The position numbers were made by a program, and so were the translations under genes. Under the pieces are notes generated by a model that made no database searches, had not been told where the DNA came from, and saw only the letters and a list, made by a program, of their open reading frames with translations. This document shows, piece after piece, positions 1-11,200 of a stretch of DNA of 64,000 nt (positions are counted from its first letter, which is position 1; each line of letters begins with the position of its first letter). Source of the stretch: Apteryx mantelli (taxonomy: Eukaryota; Chordata; Aves; Apterygiformes; Apterygidae); NCBI RefSeq assembly GCF_036417845.1, contig NC_089978.1:161321962-161385961 (forward strand), in the 5' to 3' direction.

Positions 1-3000
1 TTACATGGGAAATTCATTTTTAGAGCTTTGCTGTTGTAAAGAGTCCAGCAGAGTGCTGAGCAGCCTGGCCCCAATCCAGCAAAGCACTTAAGCACGTGCT
101 CTCCTTTAGTTACTTGTTCCTGTTAATGCCATCGCCTTCCATGGGCACTGAATTGTGATCCTAATATTTATTCATTCATCAGAGAATATCTCATTAAACT
201 ACTTCTACAAACATGTTAGCAAAAAAATCTGTTTATTTTGTAAGTTTATTTTGCAAATGGATGGACTTTTCTGTATGGTTATGCTGAAAAAGGCCAGCAT
301 AGGTCTTCCTATGCACAGAAACTCTCACGCAGGCACTGTATTTCATACTACAAAGACACAAAAGCTCACCCCTGAATGTCCCAGGCATAACTTTACTCTC
401 ATGATTGGTCCAACACATGTTTAAGTGTTTGCAGGATCAGGCCCTGGGCTCTTCCCCTGGTTTAACTTTTATAAAGTATTGCCAGATGGGATAGATTTTG
501 CACTCAGGCTACCCCTGGAAAAATATGTTAGCTCTCAAAGGCTTTATTATCGAATCCTGGAGTTTTCAAGAGGAAAAAGAAAGAGGGTAGGGAGAGGTGG
601 GGGGGCAGATGGGCAGACGAACAGACAGAGACATTATTCTATAAATTAAAATTTATGCCCTGAAATCAGAACAGTTCTAGCAAAGCCAGCTTCATTTATC
701 CAATCCCTTTCAAGGAGTTTAAAGTCACTTGAAAGAGCACTTCCCTTGCAGCCGCACTCGACAGATTGCCAATTACAGCCCTGCTGAGAAGATGGAATTC
801 CTTTGGACTCAGAATTGTATGTCTTCCCTTGCAGTAATGGGCAAGATGTCTTCCTTTTGGTTAGGTTACAAAAAATATCATTAAACTGGAAAGTTTTGTA
901 TCCATACATTTGGATTTGCTCAGTATCAAAAAAAAAGATAAGCTTATGTTTACATCAAGTTGACAAATTCAGAGGTTAATTGCCTTTAACCAGGCAGGTC
1001 AAAAGGATACCTAAACAAGGATCCCACTTAAGGAAAACACGTTTGTAAATGCAACAAAGAGCTTACAAAGATATTCAAGAGAGATGAAGCACTGTCCATG
1101 CTAGGTAGACTCACTGAAACCTGGCACCTACAGCAAACACTGTCAGGAGTGTAATGGTAGTCTGAATACCCACATTAAAAAATAGTGAGAGATGAGAAAA
1201 ATATCTATGGGGCTACTCCAGTCTAAAAGTTAAGCATCTGATCTAAGTTAGTCAGCTAGACTCTATCTATAGCCAACAGAGAGAGACAAGCAGTTCCAGC
1301 ATGTCATTTCTCCCACCTATCTGAAAAGTCTGTCCCAGGAGGGAGCAAACCACCTTGTGCAGATGCTGATCTCTCTTGACTACAGAGGGAAACTAGACCT
1401 CTAGCGTACACCAACTGCCTACATGTTGGATGACTTAAATCTGGTGAGATGGAGTCCACCCCTGAGGACTGAGTAACTTCAATATTTAGTGCCAGAGGAG
1501 AGCAATATTATCATTTTTTATGTATCATTCCAAAGGAATGGCCACACATTCAAAATACAGCTTCAATAGGATAGAAATATTTCAGTCATAGATGTAGTTC
1601 CACAATTTCACTACAAGTACTTTTAGGCTTAAAATGAAGTGCATGCTTAAGAGTCACTGAACTTACATCCTAATCTCCGGGCAGTATGTAACTGCACCTC
1701 TGGATTTGGCTGTGCATCCACACATCTTCCCAGTACTACAGTATATATGTGACAATATTGGCTGCTAAAGGCAGAACATCAGTTTTGACTGCTTGGAAAG
1801 ACTTGATGAGCTCCATAGCAGCTCTACCTCTGTTGTACATAATTCTTTGCTCCATTGGACTACTGTCAAACCAACAAACTGACTTCTGTTTAATTCCTGG
1901 CCTGAAGGGATGCACAGCATAAGGAGCCATGAAAGGCTGCTCTGCTTTCTAGATAACTACTGTGTTACAGTAAGAGAATAGCTTTTTCCTCAGAGATTGT
2001 TCTAAAAGAAAACAAACCAGAAACAAATCAGAACAAAAAGCTTCCCAGAAATGAGAGAAAAGCTGCCTCCAGGTCTGTCACTGCAAGGTGCTGCTGCTGG
2101 CTAATGGATCACAAAAGCACCATGCTGCTGAAGTTCGTGGAAGGAAACTGTCACTTGCCATCTGCACTTGCCCTCCTGGAGACTGGATGAAACCTCCATT
2201 GCAAAACTTGACTGGTTGGGCTGTGGAAGCAATGCACCTCCCTCCACAGGGCTGGAGAGGAAAGTTTTGCTCCCACAGGATTTCACTGTCTGCTTCTTAA
2301 AAATTCTGTAATCTTTTTAACTTTTACAAATGTTTTATCTCAGTAAAAACTATTTAAAGTAAGGATGAGAAGGGCAATTGGTCAAAGCACTGCAGCATGC
2401 TTAATCTTTTTTCTTTCTGAGTTCCCGTGCACATTTGAAACAACTTTTGTTCCATTTGCAACCCACATGCTGACACAGCATCCCTCCCCTTTTCTGTTCC
2501 CAGATCCTGTTTTGAGTTTATTCAATAAAAAGACAGATATTCATCTCTTTTCAAGTAAAAGAACATGCTTTTGAATAACTCAATATGTGATACTGTAACA
2601 GTATTCCAAGCCAGTCCTTGTTTTAATCAGTCGTATCAACTCTCAGAATGGAGCTGCCATATACATACCATCACTTGGTGCATTTACCTTATGGGCATGT
2701 AAATATGAAGGGCTAAATGCAGGCTGCCTCTTCTGCGTATACGGAAGGATGTGATCCCCTGAGATGAAGCCGTTAGGCTCACATCTTTCAGAGTCTCTGG
2801 AATTCACACCCGGTGTCCTCTGAGCAGCTGAGAACCTAGCTTCGGCCCTGGGAGCAGACCTCTTGGTCAGCATCTTTTAGCACGTACTCAGCCTGAACTA
2901 TTTAGCTCTAGTTGGGATATTACAGACTTAAGGAAGGAAGGAAGGAGGAGGAGATCTTACTACATGGTGATATTCTATAAATATATAAACAAACAAACAA

Positions 3001-3679
3001 GCAAATAAATGAAGAATGTCTCTGGCTTCGTGCTCTTCTCTACAGACTAGGGAGCAGCTCTGGAGGCAGGAATTACCAGCTTCACTGCCATGTCCCAGGA
3101 AGAAAGGAGTTAGAGAGCAAAGGCAGGATTAGGAAACAGGAATGCTAAGCCAGCAACCAGCCTGACAGGAAACAGTACAGAGATGGATAGGAAGCAGATG
3201 CTCAGATTCATGGGAGAAAAGCAGCCATAACAGAACCAGCAAGACAAACAGGCAGGTAAGTAAGGACCAAAGGCCTAGGCCAAACAAGACTGGTCTTGTG
3301 AAGTCCAGGGGAAATAAAATATATGAGGATCAGTTTCAGGGTTTGGGAACACAAGCTGACATCAGGTTGGTGTGCGAGTGAGGGTGAAATTAAATTGAAC
3401 TTTCCAGTGGGAGCAAGAAAATTAGATTGTGCATTCAATACTTTCCCATCTTTCATGGATACAGCTCTTGAGTCACTTATAAACAAGTTCCTGCAGGCAA
3501 GGGCTTATGTCACTGTGAAACATTATGGTTCAGAAGGAAGGTAGTGCTCGAAACAATCTCTTTGGTAAGAGATGGGCTACACTGGGAGTAAGAGTTTGGT
3601 GCATGTTCTCAAGAAATACAAACATTAGGTCTGCAAGAACATAATAGAGCAGTTGGGGAGGAGAATCATATTCACTAAC
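1..3679 (-). other. NUAK1: NUAK1 intron 2 (partial), no exon seen
   Basis: This is the sequence 3' of NUAK1 exon 2 on the minus strand, running off the left edge. I looked for the next kinase segment (the part encoding the hinge and helix D region, with a MEYASKGELYDYI-like motif) and did not find it, so the next exon must lie outside the window. Contents are AT-rich unique sequence, remnants of a palindromic interspersed repeat near 66-443, and a short purine-rich run of AAGG/AGG units near 2930-2955 followed by AAAC/AAAT units near 2989-3010. The open frames here are short and resemble nothing I know. Confidence 0.75.
66..443. repeat. Ancient palindromic repeat, two inverted ends
   Basis: The left part (about 66-101) reads GGCCCCAATCCAGCAAAGCA followed by CTTAAGCACGTGCT. 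The right part (about 389-443) ends with TTTAAGTGTTTGCAGGATCA followed by GGCCC. The right end is a diverged reverse complement of the left end, so the pair looks like terminal inverted repeats of one decayed element with unrelated or eroded sequence between them, or two copies in opposite orientation. The sequence matches a repeat type familiar from bird, turtle and crocodile genomes; I do not assign a library name. Confidence 0.55.
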
Positions 3680-3800
3680 CTTCATATATGGTGATGATAT
3701 GAGGATGGCTGAGGGATGACATGATCTCAATCTCCCGTCTGATGTGAACCATATCTTGTTCATCCTTAATTTTGTCCTTACGAATGGATTTTATTGCAAC
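3680..3800 (-). CDS. NUAK1: NUAK1 exon 2, kinase N-lobe
   Basis: This is the second coding exon of NUAK family kinase 1 (ARK5), a serine/threonine kinase of the AMPK-related group that is activated by LKB1. The 121 bases encode 40 residues plus one base. The translation begins [20 protein letters not shown] and ends in [10 protein letters not shown], essentially the human sequence for strand beta-3 and helix C. The lysine in VAIK is the ATP-binding lysine (residue 94 of the model here, Lys84 in human), and the glutamate in REIEIM is the expected helix C partner. The acceptor reads TTTATAG before GTTGCA, and the donor is GAAG followed by GTTAGT. The reading phase joins exactly with exon 1 (…GRV + VAIK…). 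The next codon is split after its first base, which fits the valine that follows in human NUAK1. NUAK2 is the only close alternative, but the match with exon 1 favours NUAK1. Confidence 0.95.
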
Positions 3801-5190
3801 CTATAAATTCAGGAAATCAAGCATTACTCTTGGGAGTGAACAGATGCATATAATCCATTAAGGAAAGTTCAAAAAACAAATACAGATGTTAGATGCTGGC
3901 AGAATGTGGAATGACCATAACAAGGCTTTGAAATACAAACCTCCATGCCCCAGCTCCTTCATTTTATAGTAATAAGTATACTCTCATTACAGTAATGGGT
4001 GACATGAAGTTTTAAGGTCTTTAGGTATTAGGGCTTCATTGAGGGGGCACGCAGGATTTTGAAAAGGAACTCTGTGTTAGCCTGAATCTTCTTCAGCTAA
4101 GGTAAATGGTAAAAATCCCAAAAGACTGATGGAAACAGCATTTGGTTAGACATGATTACATCTGACAATTTCAAACAGAAGCTTTGGAGACAATTTCTCT
4201 GAAGTAAAGTTAAGATCTCTGATGGAAAGGAGGCAGATGATCTCGGGTGATGACTACAAATTATTTGGCCATGTTAATACAACGAGGACCATATTAATAC
4301 AGATCTCTGCACTGTTCTTTAAAGCAGGCTCAGGAGTTATGACTTATTTAATAATCAGAAAAAATGATTCTTTGAAATTCACATCTAAACTCATCCTCAG
4401 ATAAACTCTAGGCTTTCAGGTCCTGCAGAGCACTTATGCAATCACTGCAAAACCATATCCTTCCTGCATCCTTCCTCAATCAGCAACCTTTTTACAAGCA
4501 CATCATGTGACTGGGTGTCTTTCCAAAAGGCAGGGTGGGAACAGAGGAAGTGATAGCTGAACTTGCAGTATAAATTCAAATTATAACAGCCCTTGTGAAT
4601 GTGTGTGTGCGTTGCCTGTGAAAAAAGAGCTTATCTGAACAACCCCATAAATAATTGCAGGGGTCAGATCATGCCCTACAAGAAATGCCCAACCCAACAA
4701 CGGAGAGGAGCTAGTGTGAGAGGTATTGCGCATTCTGAGTGGCAGCACAGCCTTCACTGTAATAAATATTTACCCTATTTTATTTGTATAAGCCAGAGTT
4801 CAAGGAATAAATTACCAGCTAGTTTAAAATCAACAGTAAGCCTTTGAAAAACATCACTGACCTGCTGAGATGACCACCCTTTTATGGGTAAACAACACTT
4901 TTGTCATTCTATGCAGCCAACTACTGTGGACCTCTCCTGGGAAAACATTTGTAAATCTGTGATTTATGTGATTTCCCTGGTTCCTGCACAAAAATAATTT
5001 CACTGCCTACTTCAGTAATTGCAAGTGGCATGACCAGTATTGTTTTCATTATATGATGTAGCATCAAGGATATTGAAGAAAGAAGGGAAAAACTTACAAT
5101 AGTATAAAATTGAAATGTACATAAACGGGAGCTAGTTTAAAGGATCAGGTTTCCTACAAAGGCTTCAACTCTGAAAAGCAACATTGTTCA

Positions 5191-5292
5191 AAAAAAGCAT
5201 TAAGCACATGCCCAATCCCCTTGAACTCCCAAAGATTTCAGCACATGCTTAAAATTAAGCACATGCTCAAGCACTACCCTGCTTTGGGACCC
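5191..5292. repeat. Ancient palindromic repeat copy
   Basis: The words TTAAGCACATGC and AGCACATGCTTAAAATTAAG, then CACATGCTCAAGCACT, are arranged as imperfect inverted and direct units. They are the same words as the copies at 66-443 and 8100-8211. It is strongly diverged and clearly old. Confidence 0.5.
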
Positions 5293-8099
5293 ATGTAGAC
5301 AACAGAACCAAAAGCAGAGCGTAAGGGACAAACATATTTGTATGTCAAAACCCAAACAATTCTTTTCTTCCTCTTGACCCAAACATTTGGTATACAGATT
5401 TTAAAAGTAACAACATAGCTTTGTTCTTATCTACAGTGTACATATTTCTAGCAAAGGTGATATAACAGATCTTAATTGACTGAGTGATCAAGATAATCAC
5501 CAAGCAGTTCTAGAGATGGATAAAGCAGCTAATGGTACAGACAAAGTTGGATTTTTTCCCCCATCCCATGTTTGCACTGGGACAGGCTGTGAATGCAAAT
5601 AAACCCTGTATACAAGATGTGGGTGGCTCTTGGAGCAGCATGTGCATTCCTGCAAGAAGTAAATATAGACATGGGTAAAAACACATTTTTTTATTAAAAG
5701 ACAGCCTTGTACTTGGCTCTGAGGAAGAATTTGAGAAGGCTTTCATTGTCAAATATACAACGGGGAGCAAGTTCTTTGCCATTCATGGCTGGTAAAGTAA
5801 TAACGGCATCTAGGAAGGCATGCCAGTCTCCCACTAATTTGATGCTAGGCTTCGCAGACAGGACTTTTGTAAGTCTATAGATAATTACTGCAAATAGTCT
5901 CTCTGGAATAATTTTATATGTGAAAACTTTTTTTAGATTAAAAAAAATGCAAACATGATTTGAAGAGTGGCATGCTATAGATGTTGTAATATATGTTTGA
6001 ATGTATCTTCCAATGCAAACAGATGTTGCGTGGGAATATATTTTTCAAAAGGGCCAGAGAGTTTCAAAAGTGATTAAGCCACCTAGGAGCCTTATTTTAT
6101 AAAGGCTATTTCTAAAAGCTTAATTAAATTTTGAAAATGGTACTTAAGCTCTCCTGAAAATGTTACTTCCCATCTTGAACTCCAAGACTTAAAATCTAGG
6201 AGTGGGATTTACCAGACTAGTTGAAGTACTTCGGATTTTGTTCATGACATCCAAGGTCCAAGACCTCCTCTCATCATAGAGAAAGAAAGATGACAAATAT
6301 ACCCCTGGGGTTTAATATTTAAGGCACTAACACACAGTTTGATTTCTCTCCCTCAACTGCTTCTGATGGCAGCGACTGCCATTTAGAAACAGGGAGCAAC
6401 TTATCAGCAGGTAATGCCCCGTAACTGAGATACAGTAAGTTGCCAGTATGAGTTTTCTGTATCGAAGGAAGACTCTAGACACTTGCACGTAACAGTGTTT
6501 TATACATGCTCAAAGCACAGTACAGCCATGAATTATTTAAAACTTAGGAGGCAAGCGGTGAAACAGCACCATTCATTTTTAGGAGATGTGGAAATTGAAA
6601 CAGAAAGCTGATGTGACTCCTAACGGAAGCAAGGACAGTAGCATCTCAGAAATAGTTGTCTGCCTCTCTCTCCCAAAACTTTTTTGCCCTGCTCAGCAAA
6701 TCATATAATTATTAAAGTCTAGTTTCCAATATCTTTCCCCTGCTCAGTTCCTATTTTTTCCCCTCAAAAAGAGCCTCAGAGGAGTGAAAGGTGCATCTCT
6801 GTTGCTCAGACAGAATAAGGAGCCTTCCACTTATAGGTTCAAACACAGTTCGATAAACATTTTTATCCTGCGACGTCTGCCTGGTGGCCTGCCTGTTCCC
6901 CTGCCCCGCCTCCCAAGTGGACGGGTTCCCCATCACAAAGACTATCAATAGCAAACAGCCTTGCAGGCGACCTTACCAAAGGCCAAGCAGTGAGTGACCA
7001 CTGTCCGCAGACCTTCACTGGTAGAGGTGGCATCCCAAAATGGGATTAACAGAGCAGCAGAACAGTGCACAGCAGTTTATACTGGCATTCGCTCCAGCTC
7101 TTCTTCTGTAAGTAAGAGATTTCTGCCAGCCGAGTGTCTTTCGCCTGCATCAATCTACCCAGACTCTGTCAGCAGGGGTATGTGGGCTTAAATCTATTGA
7201 TTTGAAACAATAATACAAACAAGAGTGCAGTCCAGTGTTTTTTTTAGTATTTCACAGAAGCATTACATGTCAAGGTCACATTTTAGATATTTGTTATATA
7301 TTTCATTGTTTTCATCTCTTTGAGCAAAATAAGGTCCCTGTCTGTTATGATATCAGCTTGTAAAACAAGTCTCTCTTCTAAGTAGTCTAAAAGATCAATA
7401 ATGGAATTTCTTTTATGAACTGTATTTTACTCAGAAATATATTCTGGAAAAAAATACGCCCAGTGTAGGCTTATGCTTTTAACACAGACAGAGCTGGCTC
7501 CATTTTTCAAAACCTCACTTACAGGACTGGTGCCAGATGTGGTACATGATGAACCTGAACAACTTAAGCCTAAGAAGAAATAAGCTCAATTGAGAAATAC
7601 ATTGTGAAAGAACTTGTTTGTTCATTCTTTGGTTCCTGTTCTTGCTTGCTTTCTTGTTTTCCTTGCTTTCTCTGAAAGCAACAGCTCCACTGTGTTCACT
7701 ATGACAATTTATTAAGCGTCACAGTATATGAATCAGCAGTATGGCAAATGCAGTATGCTTTTTTACATCAGCTACATTAACTACTCAAAATATTCCTGTT
7801 CAAGATCTGCATAGAAAGTGCTATTAGTTGCTTCAGTATTCTCAGAACATTGTACTTAAATCTCTATCACACTTTCTCCCTGCATTTTACTGGTTTTAAG
7901 ACTTAGATTATTTAATTATGGTATTTTTAGTAATAGGAATTTGTATTTTTTCCTAGCTTCTTGTCCTGATGAGAATTTCAGATAACTCCAAGGCCTTGCA
8001 TTCAGACAGAGTGACATATCAGATTCTTAATAATGAAGTCTGAAGCCTCTTACCCCAGCAAAACAGGTTCAAGTTCACCCACAGTCCCTATAGACGACT

Positions 8100-8211
8100 G
8101 ATCCAATCTGGCAAAACACTTTAGCAATGCCTAACTTCACATATGTGAGCAGACCATCGACTTTTGTGGGATAGCTCACACACGTAAAGTTAAATATGTG
8201 CATAAGCATCA
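8100..8211. repeat. Ancient palindromic repeat, well-kept hairpin
   Basis: Starting at GATCCAATCTGGCAAAACAC, the left arm (about 8124-8154, GCAATGCCTAACTTCACATA then TGTGAGCAGACC) pairs imperfectly with the right arm (about 8168-8206, ending AAAGTTAAATATGTGCATAA). About 13 bases of loop lie between the arms. This is the best preserved copy of the family in the window. Confidence 0.6.
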
Positions 8212-11200
8212 AGGTCACAGCTCAGAACTAGACCACGTGACGGTCCCTACGGGGATCGATACTGAACGATTTGATGGCCTTGATCTAGTTGCTAGAGTTT
8301 ACTGTGTACATGCATGCATGCAAGTACACGTACACGGTTTCTCAGTTAACACTAGGAGAACCCTCGTGAGATAGATACGTATTAAACAAAGGTTTATGTG
8401 GACAGACCATCTGGACTACCCCTTCAACGTTGAACTGGTCAGAATCGAATCACATTCGTCTGGTGAGTCTGAGAAAGATTCAACCCCTATGCCCGTTTCT
8501 CTCCAAGAAAGGGAAAGAGGAGTAACTAGCATAAATCCTGTACACCTTCCAGAACAGCTACATTCACTCCAAACATGAATGAAAATTAAAGCAAAGCTGT
8601 CTAGCAGTGGTTACCCACTCTCAAGGAAATAAGCTTGACATCTCCAGCAGTAAGAGTTTGGAAGAGGGCTGCTTGCCCACTGACAAGAAAAGAAAATACG
8701 CCTCAAAGCACAGCCTCAGAGTAGGAACTTCTGAGGTGAGAGGGTTCTGCAGGGCAGCCATCCCTGTAAGAGATCTGGAAATTAAACTTTCAGACAAGCA
8801 ATAAGCCTGAAGCCTGAGATCAGCAGAACAAAATGACTGCGTTGCACTCCCTCTCTGGCTGGAGGTAACTAACACCTTCGGTACCGCCTTGGCAGGCCTG
8901 ACAGCATGGTGGTCCCACAGCCACATACAGGATTAGAGAAGGGAAAGAACCACAGGGAAGGACAGCACCAGAGAGGGACCGAAGCACCTTCACCTGCGCT
9001 GCCAGTTTTGGCTCTGGCTTCAGCTCAAGAGCAGGCAGAGAGAATGCCCTGTCCAACACGTATGGTGCAGCAGAGAGAAAGCAGGGGGCTGTGATTCTCT
9101 GCGATCGCCAGGCATTTCCAAACGGCTCTGCAAGAGCACAGCTCCTGCTCAGCCATTGCTCTGCTGTCCAAAAGCAGAAAGGAAAGAGGGAGCGCAATTT
9201 TTGGCTTCCTACCCCTCCATGAGTCAGCTTGCAGAGCTTGCTGGACAGGAAGCATGGAGAAATAAGCTGCTCTCTTCAAGGCTGCAATAAATTACCTGTC
9301 TCCATTTGCTGGAAAGAGGATTTATACTTACTCTCTGAACTGGTGTAGAGAGATTATGAAGTATTTTCCAATACATTTCATGCTTCTTTGCTTTTCTTTG
9401 GTACAAATAACTTGAAGCTATAAATACTTCAAAAACATGAGAGTTGCAAAGGTCTCTGTACTTTCAGTTCTATCTGTAAAAGAAATGTCTCTCCTCCTTT
9501 ACAGGCTTCTAGGCTGCTGGGCAAAGCAAAATCGTTGGAATTTTCCTTTGCAGAGGCAAATCAAGACCATCATGTACAGCAAAATATCTCAAACTCTAAA
9601 CATCCGGCAAAGGACACAGCAGCCGGTAGGTGGCCGTTTCCATACCAAACCTCTATGTCCACAGAGTCATTGCCGGCATCGCAATTTCACCAGGGTACCT
9701 GTGTGGCTGAAGCAACATGGGATGAGTAACAAAGCCATATTTTCATCAAAGTGTAAAGCTGTTTCTCTTCTTTTCAGGAAGTTGGTTCATGTGTTTCTCT
9801 GTTTTAATGTAATGAACCTACGTCTTCCACATTAGATGTGCAAATAGAAACAAAGGCAGAAATAGCCACATTGCACAAAGTTACAGATTTTTAAAGTCAG
9901 CTAGTCTTGTAACCTAGATTGAGCACCTGAATGACACAAGCTAGAGGACCCTGCCCCAGCAGTTTTTGCATGCAGCACATTGTTTCATTGAAAACAATCT
10001 TTCACTCTATTATCTATCAAGGCTATTTTTAGGACTGTGGCTAGATATTAACAAACTGCTTTTTTCCACTGCGGGGGCTGTGAATTTTAAGCTGGTTCCA
10101 GCTCTTGTGCATACCAGTCATGCTCTGGAGCAAATTCCAACGGGTTATTGCAATGGTGCTCTGGAGCACAGGGAAAACGACGTCAGGAAAGGGAATGCAG
10201 CCCCCAAGACCCGGAAACCAACTCACTGTCACTGCGAGACATATCAGAAAAGCAGCTTAAAGCAAACTGTTGAAAGTAATTTTCTTGCTGGGGTTGGGTT
10301 AAATATATATAAACCTCTGCTACCCTAAAGCTGTGAATTGAGGCCATCCCCACCCAGCAACGGGAAATGGGTGAGCCCAGTCAATTTCACAGCTCTGCTT
10401 CCTTTCTTTGAGACTCCTAGGTGGGAAGTGCAATGGGGCAAGTGCCAACAGGGGTGGGGAGGTAAAGAACAGGCAGATCGAGTAGCGGGGCGGCAGAGAG
10501 GAGGGGAAAGCAGAGGATGTTTGGGGGTGGGGAGAGAAAAGGCACATTGTTCCTTCTCCACCTCCACGGAGCTTAACAAGGAAGAATAAAGCCGGGCACT
10601 GTGTTAGTTTTTTTTAGGGGAGTCTCTGCCTACGGTTCTTGGCCCAGCCATCACCAGTGCAAGAGGAAGAGAAACAAAGCTCTGAAATTGGGTGGTCCCT
10701 GAGGTCACTGAGATCGGATGATAAGGAAGGGGATGCTGATAACGCAGTTGCACTGAAATGGCACTGCCAGAGGTTGGGCAAGGAAAGGCAGGAAATGGGC
10801 TGAAAAAGTGTCGACCAGGCATCTGGACCTTCCAGGTCACGAGTGGGAGCCATGGATATTTCTGCAGGGAAGTCAAGCACCCAAAGGGTTCTGCAAGGCT
10901 ACCCTCATGCAGACGACTTCTCATAAGCCTCTTTCCCCTGTATTTCTTTGCTGTGTTCTCTGGGGCACAGGAAAACAGCGATCTTGAGAATCCAGTCCCA
11001 GGCCAAATTCAATAATAAACAGCAGCACGCAGACTGTGCAAGTCTAAGAACCAGCTTCTGCACAGTCATAGAAAACACTTCATGCACTGACTGAAAACTT
11101 GGACAAAAGAGCATTGTGAGCCAATGTAAAATTAGTGCCTGGCCTTGTGCATTTGGCTAACACGTCTCCAAGAGCTCTCTCTTTCGGAGAAAAAGAGCAA

